The notes: a model not told the origin generated them from the letters alone. Positions 46,827-57,759 are shown, numbered from the stretch's first letter. The stretch is DNA of 64,000 nucleotides from Siphonodentalium dalli (GCA_032622095.1 CP136066.1:102073319-102137318); one strand, 5' to 3'. Numbers and translations are program-made.

Positions 46827-47084
46827 TTAATCAATCATAAAAATCTTCTTTTTCCTCTTTTTCTTGGAGTTTGGTTTCTCCGTCGAAGTGGTGTGTTGTT
46901 GTTGTTGTTGTTGTTGTTGCTGCTGCTGCTGTTGTTGTTGTTGTTGTTGGAAATGTCTTAGGATTTCTTCAAACTTTTTCTCTTGTTCCTCCTGTACTTT
47001 CTGCCATTTGAGTTCTTCTTCTTTTCTTATTTGCTCCCACTCTTCTGCTGTTCTCAATGTTGTTTCATCTTCGATGCACTTCAA
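46827..47084 (-). CDS. Candidate terminal exon of a Gln-rich, coiled-coil protein
   Basis: A minus-strand open frame has a coherent charged composition: CIEDETTLRTAEEWEQIRKE, then a heptad-like EELKWQKVQEEQEKKFEEIL, about 18 glutamines and a Lys-rich tail (KKKRKKK) before TAA. AATAAA overlaps the stop codon (46823-46828), a possible poly(A) signal. There is no ATG at the 5' end; TCTCTTGAAG just upstream of TGC (about 47080) could be an acceptor. The layout resembles tails of Myb/SANT-like or transposon-derived DNA-binding proteins, but no domain is diagnostic. The upstream flank is repeat family P. The poly-Q is encoded by mixed CAA/CAG. Confidence 0.38.
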   Translation of the reverse strand: MKCIEDETTLRTAEEWEQIRKEEELKWQKVQEEQEKKFEEILRHFQQQQQQQQQQQQQQQQQQHTTSTEKPNSKKKRKKKIFMID

Positions 47085-47290
47085 GAGATATGTTAACCCT
47101 TTTTATACCAAATGGATTCTCCCACCAAGTTATAATAGCATATGGTGGAACGGTCTGGATATTCATGTTGATGGATGTTCAAGTAATACAAACAAACGCA
47201 GACAGAAATATATATAAAACAAGAGCAGAATTATACATATTCATGTGTTATGTGGGGAAATAATAATTTCAACAAACGTTTCACATAACT
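47085..47290 (-). repeat. Dispersed repeat family P copy
   Basis: Reads AACTTGGTGGGAGAATCCATTT on the minus strand, like the family block GGTGGAAGAATCCATTTA. The adjacent GCAGACAGAAATATATA and CAAGAGCAGAAT blocks match 49170-49210. Confidence 0.6.
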
Positions 47291-48593
47291 CAGTTTTATG
47301 CACATATTCAGTCAAATTGCGCGGACCCACACGACAACACATTACTAGCCATATAAATTCGCTGTCAACTGAATGCCTGTTGCAAAACTACATGTAATTA
47401 AAATGGAACACTAGAAAATAAGCCGAATGGGGGTATTGTGGCTACCCCTCTAACGCTGGCAAGTTTCCATGGTATATGTTTTGTAGGCATTTCTTCATAG
47501 AAAACCACATGGTGCCAGAATATGAACGTCAACGCGGATACAACATCTATCTTTACCAAAGCAAACGACGTTAAAAGTAACATTTATGTAGTTCCACTTG
47601 TAACGGTGCTATATACTGACATTTGCCTTCAAATACCTGTATTATTGATTCTTGCGAGATTATTGCATGCTACTTACAGGCAAATTCCGTTACCATCGCT
47701 ACATGTGGAACTACAGAGAGTTTACATCGCACGTAGTTATAGTCCAAGTCTTCTCGTATACTAAAACCAGCTAAGATATTGGGATGGCGAAATGCTGGAT
47801 TTTAGTCAGAGTTCGCCTCCATAAGCTCTTTATAACACGAGTTAAGCGTTTGTGACCCGCTCAAATAAAACCACAATTATATGAAATAAAATATCACAAT
47901 TGCGACATTAAACGGATTTTTTTCCGAAGAAGACATGATATTTGATCTGAAACCCACATCCGTTGTGAATTGAAGGCAGTAATTTAATGTGAAAAGAGAC
48001 ATTTACCGCAGTGTTGACATATTTTTAAAAGTATGCGAACTCATGCAGTTGACCTCGCGAACTGTGTTCGGCATTTTCCGGTGAAAATATTCCGTAGATT
48101 TTCGACTAACCACGCACATGACGATGAATTCTCCATTGTAATCGTAAGTATGTGTGTCAATAAATAAATAAATAAATAGATTAAGTAAACATTGAAGATA
48201 TAAATGTAAAACATTAAATAAATTACGAGAATTACAACCCAAATATTTGAAAATACACATGCAAACAGTAAATACTGAAAAACAATCATCACACCCAATA
48301 TATAACAACAATTATGCATACATACACACATACAATTATATATATGCGTGAAACTATCTGTACTTCCTTAAATAATTACAACATAAAAAAGGACTGTTAA
48401 ATGTATAGCAGAACTTTCGCTTATAAGAATATGAGACTATTAAATGCATTTTAATAGAAATTTGAAAGCAAATTATTCAACATTTACAAAAATGCAATTA
48501 GGTTTCGTTCTATTAAATTTTGTTGTATATATCAATATCTGCGTGAGTTGTGTGGGAGAAAAAAAAACAAAAAAAAACAAACAATTGGAACCG
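47291..48593. other. Family T copy (47510-47720), otherwise unassigned
   Basis: 47510-47720 aligns with 35415-35640 (GGTGCCAGAATATGAACG, TACCAAAGC, CTGACATTTGCCTTCAA, TTGATTCTT). An (AAAT)n run is at 48158-48178 and an A-rich tract at 48561-48582. Confidence 0.5.
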
Positions 48594-48992
48594 TTATCGA
48601 ATTTTGTTCAATCCAATTTTGATGAAAGTCGACAGTTTGCGGGGCTTTATCATGTCGTCAGAGTTCAATAAATTGTAGAAAGTGTCTCTCGATGGGCTAG
48701 TCAATTGCCATTTGTCGAAGTATTTAGCTCTAAGCTCATTTAATTCTGGACAGACCATTACAAAATGAAATTCATCGCACATGGTGGCATCGCATAGTTT
48801 ACATGAGCTATCTGGTGACTTCCCTTTTGATTTGGTCTTAGATCTAGACCATTTCATAGTTTCCACACCCAACCTTTGATTCGTTGTACGCATTCGCTGT
48901 ATAGGAATAATAACATTGAAGGGAAGTTCAATATAATAACGATTAAGTGATGGGGATTCCTTCAACATACGATAGAATTCTCCACGTGGCAT
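48594..48992 (-). mobile_element. Truncated LINE: ORF2 C-terminus
   Basis: The minus-strand frame of 132 codons contains MRTTNQRLGVETMKWSRSKT, then CKLCD, DEFHFVMVCPELNELRAKYF, and ends FIKIGLNKIR plus a stop. R-x3-H/N-x-L-x-x-E, a C-x2-C...H-F...C knuckle and a downstream L-R-x-K-Y are typical of the region after RT in invertebrate LINEs. The match in layout to 10170-10340 suggests the same broad family. Unlike that copy, this one is uninterrupted for its whole length, so it is younger. Upstream RT sequence is missing (5' truncation). Confidence 0.75.
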
Positions 48993-49593
48993 ATATACAT
49001 TTATATTGCAAATGATGAGTAGAATATGCTTCCAAATTAAGACCGTGACTGTAATTCGATTTCTGATTTTAAACCTTTCTATACTAACTGGATTCTCCGA
49101 TCAGTTAGAAATGTATACATTTGAATAGTTTATTAATCATTGTGGATGGAGTTCAGGTCATAAACGCAGACGACAGACAGAAAAACAGATAAATCAAGAG
49201 CAGAATGATTCATATTCATTGGCGGGAAATGTTCAGATAATAAGTTCAACTAACGGTCGTTATCATATTATGTGAACCTTTCCTATGAGGGAGCTACTCA
49301 CCAGTCAGTATTTAGTTTAGAAAGCGTTAACACAGCACTTGCTAAGAAAAAGAAAACCTCAGCATCAGTGGAACTTATCGGGTGGTCAATCTTATGTTTT
49401 CGTTTGTTTTGAGTTTTGAGGCGCAAGTCATAGATGGCTATACTCAGTGTTTCTATACATTGACATTCATCCAGTATTTCCTGAAAATTGAGTATCTATA
49501 ATCTTTAAACCATAATTGGCTACTAAGTTGCGGGCTCGATTGGAATTGATCAGAGTTTGCAACGTTATCTGGTCTGAGGTTCTTTGGCAGTCA
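48993..49593. repeat. Family P copy with palindrome half (49075-49310), rest unassigned
   Basis: ATGTTCAGATAATAAGTTCAACTAACGGTC (given in two parts: ATGTTCAGATAATAAG, TTCAACTAACGGTC) at 49230 and CTAACTGGATTCTCCGATCA at 49083 belong to family P. Confidence 0.5.
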
Positions 49594-49679
49594 AAAAACA
49601 ATTTGGTGTGCCAAAAAACCATCTGGTGTGCCAAAAAACCATTTGGTTGCCAAAAAACCACTTGGTATGCCAAAAAACT
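49594..49679. repeat. ~20-bp tandem repeat, 4 units
   Basis: The unit is TTTGGTGTGCCAAAAAACCA with small changes. Confidence 0.85.
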
Positions 49680-50870
49680 CTCAAGCTATTGAAAAGGCAA
49701 GATGTGCCGAAACCCGTATATATGTATGTACATACATGTAATTGTGTAATAAACATTCAATAATGAACGGATACCTTTCTCAATTTTAAAACTATTCAAT
49801 TCTTCACGTCAGAAGTCAACTACCTCAGAGGAAATTTTCTTTTCTACTTTTCAAAATATATATATGACCGTTGTTTTATTATCTGTTTCTGTTCATATTC
49901 ATGATATGGCATAGCGAATGAAATGACAATAAACTTTAATCAATCACTGACCTGACTAATCCACTAATATGGAATATATTGCCCTTCTTCTTACTGTGAA
50001 AATCTTAAATGTTATTCGTCATGAGTATTATTGCTTGCTTGGAGAGTATAATGGAAAGAAGATGTCGTTGTTAAACAATGGTATCAGATCAAAACAATAC
50101 TTTTCTTACCGAAAACAATCAAAGATTCGTTTGGAAAACTTAGTAGTGCGAACTTAGGAAATTGACAAAAATATCGAAGAGATAGTGATCAGCGGAGAAA
50201 GGAACATGATAAATCGTCGCACCAAACATGGGAAAAACATCACAAATAACATAAAGAATTTTCTTATGATAATTTATTGTGCTCTAGTTGTTATTTACAA
50301 AGACATTTCGTACAACAAAATGTTGAACATTTGTAACGAGGCGGAGATGAGTTTGAAATTACCTCCCCGGAATAGTGGGCATGCTAAAATATATTTCTGG
50401 CGTTCACAATCGATAACATTAGGAAGCCCACTTTCGTATTGTGGACGAAACTATCGGTGATAGTGAATGCCAAGCAACCAATCAGAAGCGTGGATTATGC
50501 GTAGATAGTCACGTGTGATAACATATTTTATGGAAGGAACTTGTAACACGCTGTCAGAAATCGTTGGAAATGAGTTCTAAGTGCCTTGCCAATTGAAAGT
50601 AATGTATGTTGATTTTGTTGTGCTACATGGAGTATACTTGCAAGTTGGTATGACATTTTGATGCGTGGTTTCGCGTTCCACACAAAATTTCAAACCAACT
50701 GGCGTCCATACTCCCATGGAATACAAGCAAATTAACACCAATTTTAGTAAATATTCAAATATTCTCCAACAGCATCAAGAAAGGAAGTGGACAATATGTG
50801 ACAAATGACCGACATATACTGTGTTTAGCAGTTCAAAAGACGTATCATTTTCAAATTTAGCCAATTATTT
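49680..50870. other. No supported gene; LINE-tail-like motif at 49935
   Basis: AATGACAATAAACTTTAATC near 49924-49945 resembles a retroelement 3' end. Reading frames to 50460 are unrecognised. Confidence 0.35.
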
Positions 50871-51293
50871 TGCTGAATGGTCGTTATCCCATGTCTTCGG
50901 GTACACGGTCACCCAGGTTACCAAAATTGGTAAAACAAAAACACCAGGTTCGCTGAAACTGGTAAAAAGACAAACATGTTGGATCAATTCTCATTTATAG
51001 AACACATGACACTAAACATTAATTTAGAAAATATGGCAGCTCCCTTGCACACAGGCCAGTCACCAGGGAAGATCGGGAAATTTTCAATGAATTTATCTGA
51101 AATCCACTATGATTGTCTAAAATTGATTGAACGAAACGATAACATTCATTTAACATCAGCCATGCAGACGAGTCTTGATTCAACTGACATGGCTGTCTTG
51201 TCAGTTTCAGCGAACCTGTGTTTATTTTTACCACTTTTGGTGAACCCGTGTGACTTTTTACCAAAAAACTGTGGAATAACGACCAATTCAGCA
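50871..51293. mobile_element. 423-bp TIR element with ~100-bp inverted ends
   Basis: TGCTGAATGGTCGTTATCCC at the left and the complement of TGCTGAATTGGTCGTTATTC at the right. Pairing continues with the GGTTYACCAAAA.TGGTAAAA and CAGGTTCGCTGAAACTG blocks. The open frames on both strands in the middle have no domain. No clear target duplication. Confidence 0.8.
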
Positions 51294-51510
51294 ACATTAT
51301 ATGCAAGCTTCATATAGAACTAACCATCTACGAAAGAGCAAGTAACACGTCTCTAACGTCTCGGGCTTTAGCGGAAAACAATTGAACGATCTGCCACGCA
51401 CACTCACCCAACTAATAATCCGCTACCAAAACCTCGGAAGTATAGTAGAGCACAAAATCTGGAATCGTATTGCATGCAGAACCAGTTATATATATATGCA
51501 TTGCATGGCA
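51294..51510. other. Unique spacer
   Basis: Short unique stretch between two TIR elements. Confidence 0.4.
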
Positions 51511-51663
51511 TTAACCCTTTACCCAACAAACCGGCCAAAACCGGCCAAATAAAGCTTCAACAGCCTAAAATATCTTCGGTCTGTCTCAATAGAACCATAC
51601 ATATATGGATATCATTGGAACCGGCTCCTTGACCACATTGTGATAGTTACAGTTATGCCCTGT

Positions 51664-51732
51664 GCCAATGCATTCTCTTATATATGCGAGTCGACCATAG
51701 GTCGCCTCGCATATATAAGAGAATGCATTGGC
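51664..51732. repeat. Hairpin module H, intact
   Basis: 27-bp outer stem, one mismatch, 5-bp inner stem CGACC/GGTCG and ATA loop. Confidence 0.95.
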
Positions 51733-51811
51733 CTAAAAAAAATCTTTTTTTAACAATTTTTACCATTTTTTCTTTCATTCTTTAACAATTTTATAATTTT
51801 TAATGTGTTAA

Positions 51812-51880
51812 GCCAATGCATTCTCTTATATATGCGAGGCGACCTATGGTCGACTCGCATATATAAGAGAATGCATTGGC
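51812..51880. repeat. Hairpin module H, intact (inverted)
   Basis: Exact reverse complement of 51664-51732, including the loop and the single mismatch. Confidence 0.95.
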
Positions 51881-51959
51881 ACAGGGCCGTTCTGTTGGGT
51901 AAAGGGTTAAAACGCAAGTACTAACTATATACATGTACTTAACATGTGACTATCAACGA

Positions 51960-52330
51960 GGTACTCGATAGAATATCAGTGATGAAATACATACGACTGG
52001 TCTTTTCCAATTGAGTCAAAATAATGAAAACACTGCATGAATATTCAATCCTTTCTTTACCAAGTAGTTTTCCAGATGAATATTAGACAGACCATTCACG
52101 TGTACTCTTTTGTAACTGAAGGAAGAATCCATTTAGCACATAAATGGTTAATGGTGTATTCATGAGATTTTCCAGCTACTGAAATGTCCTAATATAGATT
52201 GAATTCATAACATAAACATTAAGCCAATTATATCATATGCACTGATTTGAAAATAATAAACAAACCACCCATTACCTACATGCTTGACCCTCCTAGACTG
52301 GAGCATCCTGAAACTTTGCGAAAACCCTGT
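51960..52330 (+). repeat. Dispersed repeat family P copy (52065-52150), rest unassigned
   Basis: TTCCAGATGAATATTAGACA and AACTGAAGGAAGAATCCATT match the family P blocks. Confidence 0.55.
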
Positions 52331-52399
52331 GCCAATGCATTCTCTGATATATGCGAATCTCCCATAGAGAGCATCGCACATATAAGAAACTACATTGTC
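52331..52399. repeat. Hairpin module H, decayed solo copy
   Basis: The left arm is near-intact after AAAACCCTGTGCC; the right arm is reduced to CGCACATATAAGAAACTACA. Shares its upstream flank with the half hairpin at 35183. Confidence 0.75.
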
Positions 52400-52569
52400 C
52401 TAATTGGATTAATCCTTTGTTAGTCGAATATTCACTGGAGAGTAGTTACTTGATTCCTATTGAAACATTTGTTTAGTGTTCAGATAATAATGTACCATTA
52501 AGGACACGTCTACACACTTGCAATTTGCCAGGTATTTTTTGCAGCCATTTCGATATAGAAGGCTACAAT

Positions 52570-52848
52570 ATGTCAGAAAACGAACGTTTTCATTTAGATT
52601 TGTTATTTTTATTTTTATTGACAATTTTCCTTAAATGAAAAAAACAGCAATCATTATTATCCAATATCACTATTTTGTTGTTGACAGAAGTTGCAATGCC
52701 ATATAAGCACAAGTTTAAGTGTCAGAAAACAAACGTTTTCATTTTTATTTTAACAATTTTCACTAATTGAAAAAAAACAGCAATAATTATTTATCCAATG
52801 ATAATGCAGCACTATAAAAGTTGCAATGCCATAAAAGCACAAGTTTAA
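52570..52848 (+). repeat. Tandem duplication, ~130-150 bp
   Basis: GAACGTTTTCATTT / TTTATTTTTATTGACAATTTTC / AAACAGCAATMATTATT / AGTTGCAATGCCATAWAAGC occurs at 52575-52716 and 52728-52845. A partial family T copy follows at 53055-53300. Confidence 0.8.
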
Positions 52849-53036
52849 TTTGATTGTAGGACAACTGACCAGGGGATCTCGGAACCAGAAAGAAACTTAT
52901 TTCCTGGGAAATGGCAGGAAGACGACCAGAAGGTCATGCCACCTCCCAGTAATGTATTATCATTATTTTTGTTACCATTTGTACCATTGTTATGCTTGAT
53001 ATATACATTACCAAATAAAGAACTTGAACTTGAGCG
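52849..53036 (+). mobile_element. Probable LINE 3' end
   Basis: Ends in CCAAATAAAGAACTTGAACTTGA, written in parts CCAAATAAAG and AACTTGAACTTGA, the polyadenylation-plus-short-repeat tail seen on CR1/L2-type LINE copies. No protein remnant is left. Confidence 0.45.
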
Positions 53037-53586
53037 CAAAAATGCTTATAAGATGCATGGTCCACAGCTAACTATGTAAGAAGTAAAAACTTTATAGGTC
53101 CACCTGTAGCGAGGCTACCTAAATCTTTCTGTAAATATCATGCAATTATCTCGAAAGAATCAACCATATATTATTTGATGGCAAATGTTAATAACACGTT
53201 ACATGTGGAAATCGAACAACTTTACTTCTCATGTCGCCAGCTTTGGTGAAGATACATGTTATATTCATGTTGGTGTTCACATTCTGGGACCATGTGGTTT
53301 TCTATGACGAAATGTCTGTAAAAATACCGACATTTTGTGAACGTACCCTAAGCTGTTTGTCGTCAAGCTTCTAGTTGTAGCTATAGTGTCGAATACCTGT
53401 TCAAATGAATGCGAAAATCCGTTCAATAACCCACGGGTTAAAGCATACTTTGATGAGAATTTGAGTGTATGGTTAGAGCAACCGGTTTTGTGAGAGTAAA
53501 TATTTGGTCATTGTCCGAGTTTCATTAAATGGTCAATCAGTTGATGTAAAGTTTGTTGCTTTGTATCCCAGCACTGTCGTCGAATG
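53037..53586. other. Family T remnant (53055-53300), otherwise nothing
   Basis: GTCCACAGCTAACTATGTAA, GAAGTAAAAAC and TATCATGCAATTATCTCGAA align with 35220-35320. Confidence 0.5.
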
Positions 53587-53683
53587 TCAATATTTGAGAG
53601 AATCGATCGCTCATATTGGCTGCTGATACGACTGAGTGTCGCTCGTTGGTGGTGGGCAAACTGTCTCAGAACTATGGCATTCT
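53587..53683 (+). repeat. 97-bp duplicated segment, copy 1 (copy 2 at 54165-54262)
   Basis: TTGAGAGAATCGATCGCTCA, TATTGGCTGCTGATA and GAGCAAACTGTC-type blocks recur 578 bp downstream. The minus strand of copy 1 lies in two overlapping open frames (53508-53889) of unknown origin; the downstream copy is not open. Confidence 0.75.
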
Positions 53684-53939
53684 GCTTCCATCCATAACCA
53701 TAGAACCAGTTTCTCAATCTGCTCGAGATCTTCTGTGTCGGAACCTATTTTTTTTTTTTTTCTGCTGGAATAATAGGCGTAAATGGATATTGCGTTCTCC
53801 GTAGTTCCGTATTTACACAGTTGATCAGATTCACTCAACCAGCAAAGCATACAGTTTAAACAAGACAGCGTGGTCCAAATTTCAATCAAGATTGGCCCTT
53901 TCCTTGCTAAATACTGATTGACGAGTAGTTCACATAGGA

Positions 53940-54164
53940 ACTATTCAGATAATAAGTTCATTAATCGCCATATGTTGAATTATTATCTAAACATCTCCCA
54001 CCAAATGAACAGAAATATTATTGCATGATCGGCATTATGTGTTGGTCTTTCTGTCGTCTGTTTATATTTCCTGAACACCCCTCCAGATGAATAATAAATC
54101 ATTATAATATATACTTTTATAACTGGGTGGAAAGAATCTATTTAGAAAAGAAAGGTTTGATCAA
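53940..54164 (+). repeat. Dispersed repeat family P copy with palindrome
   Basis: TTCAGATAATAAGTTCATTA...GAATTATTATCTAAACATCT at 53944-53994, then CACCCCTCCAGATGAATAAT and GGGTGGAAAGAATCTATTTA. Confidence 0.65.
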
Positions 54165-55650
54165 AATATTTTGAGAGAATTGATCGTTCATATTGGCTGC
54201 TGATATTCTGAGTGTCGCTTATTTGTGGTGAGCAAACTGTCCCAGAGCTATGGCATAATTAGAATGCGACATCAGCAGAAACCGCACATGCATCACGGTC
54301 TATTTACGGCATACACCTCCCATTCAAGCAACTGCGTGGGAGTACAGTCTTGTGCATGATGTGCAGCTAACAATTATAGCCTGAGATTACTGACGCAACA
54401 TCGCCGCAATTGATAATTTTATACACGTTGAAAAAGTATTGTTTTCCACGAACTGTTCATGTCACTATACGTTGTGACTATTGTCGTGAAGTCATGTCTG
54501 TGCATGGGCCACAAGACCAAACCATAAGTCCATAACCCATAGACGATAGCATTGTCATTTCTACTTACACTTTATGTAGAATTTTCAGATTGCATTGTGC
54601 GCCGTGCATGGACAAATTATACAAAATTATGTGCCGTCGGTGTCCCCTGATGTATGATATACCAAGTGTTTAACAATTCACCCCGGTCCCATGGGACCCG
54701 GGAACTGGGAAATTCTCGTTCCCGGGATTAAACCCTAATGGCATTGTGTTAATCTTCACATGCACATGTTCTACATATGTTCGTGTCCTTCCGTGGTATA
54801 TCATCAACATGATCAAATGGCCTTCAATGTGATGAATCAGAGTCGGCATATTTTGACCAGAATTTGTACTCAACTGAATTGAGCCATTGATTACATATTA
54901 TTGTATGTGGAATATAAGCCGGAACTATTATTTTTGAAGCTGTCGTCAAGAAAGATGACGATCCGCGTCGGGTGATGCCCCGATAATTACTGGTTATTCG
55001 TCAGACTTAAATCACATAAAGGTGGCTATAGTTCCAATGAAGATGAAAGTCGTGGATTGAACTTATCTGATATAACGCTGTATAATAAATACAGAAAACA
55101 ACCTTCGTAATAGTCCCGAATATTTTATAGAACTCGTTGCGGACGGCACATAGTAATATTTCGTTCAAGCTTCACTCTCGCAAAATATATCCTTGAGCCA
55201 TCCGCAACTCATTCGATAAAATATTCTCGTTTAAGATGTGCGAAATATGTACTGCTGTCAACGCTATCAGAAGTGACAAATACATCAAAAATAACAAATA
55301 GATCACAGTCCTTTATCGCCAGGGTCGCGCTTGTGCTTGTCACTACCAGAGACACGTGTGTTTGAATCCAAAATATCAAACGAATCAAGTCAAAGATATG
55401 TTTTATAATCCCGAAAAAGAAGACAAGACAAAACCACACTTTGTTAAAACAGACTGAAATGCGAAGAGGAGAGGATTTTCATAAAACTCTATGGCTTGCC
55501 GTTCATTATCTCTCCCCATCATATCTCAGCCCCATACAATATGTTGATTGTGCATTGCAAACTTGCATTGGCATTAATCTATGAGTAATGTATGAGTATT
55601 TTGGGAAGAATAAATATTGGTATAGGTATAAATGACTAACCCATTCTTAA
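54165..55650. other. 97-bp duplicate copy 2 (54165-54262), otherwise nothing
   Basis: The remaining ~1.4 kb holds no supported gene, repeat or RNA. A CpG-containing patch (54955-54985) has no open frame. Confidence 0.4.
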
Positions 55651-56012
55651 AGACATAGTATGTACTTATATCATTCAATAAAACCAATCACTTAGTATCC
55701 AAACACTATCCACATTGGAAGAATGTAGCAATGAACTAAGATTGTCGAACGTTCCAACAACGTCGACTACACAGCGTTTGAACTACGCACACGTGTAACT
55801 ATTTACTACTTTATTCGGGACGCTTTATTTGGAATAAACATTACAGCAATGATTGCGCCAATAATAGTCACTTTGTAAAATTCGTTTATAACAATGAGGC
55901 TGTTTTCTGACTATATGGATATCAAATATATGAAAATAACCTATTTCGGCATAGTATGTCTTATTCCGTTCCGAACACCTGAGCGTAGTGCTTCACATCA
56001 CTTTAACTGAAT
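55651..56012 (+). repeat. Dispersed repeat family Q, copy 1
   Basis: AAAGACATAGTATGTACTTA through CATTGGAAGAATGTAGCAAT, GCAATGATTGCGCCAATAAT, GGCTGTTTTCTGACTAT, CTTATTCCGTTCCGAACACC to TTCACATCACTTTAA. Aligns almost end to end with 58277-58642. Confidence 0.85.
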
Positions 56013-56029
56013 AGTCGTTGTTGCGTATA

Positions 56030-56150
56030 GTTCAGATAAGTTCATAAAACGACCTATGGAAACTAGTTGCCATAGCAGTTCCAATGTATACTTTCACAAC
56101 TGAATGGAAGAATCCATTTATTTTAAAGATATTGTTAACAAAGCACTACA
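56030..56150 (+). repeat. Dispersed repeat family P, short copy
   Basis: GTTCAGATAAGTTCATAAAA, then GTTCCAATGTATACTTTCAC and TGGAAGAATCCATTTATT. Confidence 0.55.
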
Positions 56151-57489
56151 TGTCGTCAAGTGAATGATATTCATTTGCCCTGAACGGACTTAACTACTTC
56201 AAATTCAGGTAAAATTGATTATAAAATAGGTCAACCCATTTACTAATCATGAAAATCACAAGAAATTTCGAAATCTGTCCGACATTGTAATATTCCTGCC
56301 CTGCTGATTGGTCGGTTCAACTTCAAATAGCTTACTCACTCCACCCACTGTGTTTTTGGAACTCTATAGTTGGAACTCATATACCAAGTATAACAGAAGT
56401 TGGCATGTTTATATCTGGTTACGAACTTGAATAACCTGATCCATGCTGCAGAGGCAATGGAGATTTCCACATATATTTTCTAGTGGGAGGAGCTAAGCGA
56501 CACCTGTGCTGGGGCGTCTGCAGAAACAGTTTAAATATAGATTAACAGCGCTTGCCCTTATGCTATAATACACCGCCTTTAGTTGTGCAAATTATGACAA
56601 GTGTCACGCCAAATGAAAAACAGTGTTATAGTTATTAATGAATTTCCAACAGCAAATATATATTTCAGCACACTATGATTTGTCATAAAAGTTGTTTATT
56701 ATAGGAAATTTAAGACTGAAAGTATGCGAGGATATCAAAATTAGGATAAACAAAGAATTTTCATTGCAACAAGCGACCGGCTCAGTCGCTGATTGGTAGA
56801 ACATATCTACTACTAATTATTTGTTTGACATATGTGGGAAGGTTCATTGCGTTCAGTTGCTGATATAAAAATAACATCACTATATATAGTGTACTACGAT
56901 ATAACCTATATATATATCGGGATAGTATTCTATCATATAACCAACCACGAGAGCTATTTGCCAGCATTTGTATCACATGTTATGTTCCCTGCATACATGC
57001 GTAGGCTATTCAATCTCCTCTAGTGGTAACGAGACTGTCAACTTCGCGCGAGAATTGCTGACCCAATGAGCCCGATCCATGGACAAATTAATATTTGCAA
57101 TTAAGTGGGGTTGTCACTTTGGGACTCGTTAAATGAGAGTGGTGAGCCGTGTGATCTTTAGTGACCTTTAGTATACTCTTCAAGCCTCGTGTGCGATATA
57201 AAACCGAAGATGCATGGGCAGCACTGTGACATTCCATTCGGTGAAAAACGCCACACGCGCTTGGTCATTGTCAATCGTTTCTCAGTCCAATCAATTCATA
57301 GAAATGGATCCGATCAATTTATATCGGAGAAGCGAATGTTTTTTGTTTAGAAAACGGTTGTTAAGTGATCACTAACTTCACAAACGGCTTCGAGATGGAG
57401 ACCGCGTAGCGGTTTATATCTGTTTACGTCGGATTCACTCAGATCCTCTGATTTCTCCCATTTCTTTCTGAATTTGGAATACTATTTCT
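56151..57489. other. Unassigned; upstream region of candidate first exon
   Basis: From about 57020 GC rises and CpGs appear (CAACTTCGCGCGAGAATTG, ACCGCGTAGCGG), which may mark a promoter and 5'UTR for 57490. No TATA box with convincing spacing was identified. Confidence 0.3.
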
Positions 57490-57567
57490 ATGGATCAGCT
57501 GAGCCTCCCAGAATCTACACCAGTGTGCACCCCTCGCAAGAAGCGTCGACGGCGCAAGCGCGCGGGA
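57490..57567 (+). CDS. Candidate first coding exon with basic NLS-like tail
   Basis: ATG opens 26 codons, MDQLSLPESTPVCTPRKKRR and then RRKRAG, and ends in phase 0 at a strong donor GTGAGC (57568-57573). If unspliced it would stop after two more codons (TAA), so as a gene it only makes sense as an exon. The PRKKRRRRKR cluster is a classical nuclear localisation type sequence. The exon is about 60% GC in a ~36% GC region, with CpGs upstream. I do not recognise the protein and saw no second exon before 64000. A TTAA MITE (57760) and a family Q repeat would lie in the first intron. Confidence 0.4.
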
Positions 57568-57759
57568 GTGAGCTAATAATTATATTTTTCTTCCAGTTAT
57601 ACACGGAACATGGTGTTTAGATATCACATCCGAATTATAGCACCAAATTAATCAGCATTTCGTTAGCCATGTGTGCACCTATAAGCGGGTCTAACACGCT
57701 GCGATATTTGTCTTGTGGCTTTTGGTGCAGTGCCTTACGATATATGAATTTTTCCTTAA

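Larger units (their letters stand above)
51515..51906. mobile_element. piggyBac-like TTAA MITE, intact copy
   Basis: TTAA (51511-51514) CCCTTTACCCAACA ... TGTTGGGTAAAGGG TTAA (51907-51910). It contains two complete H hairpins in inverted relation (51664-51732 and 51812-51880), so its middle is itself a large palindrome. About 97% identical by eye to 24476-24780, which makes it a useful reference for the rearranged copy. Confidence 0.9.
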
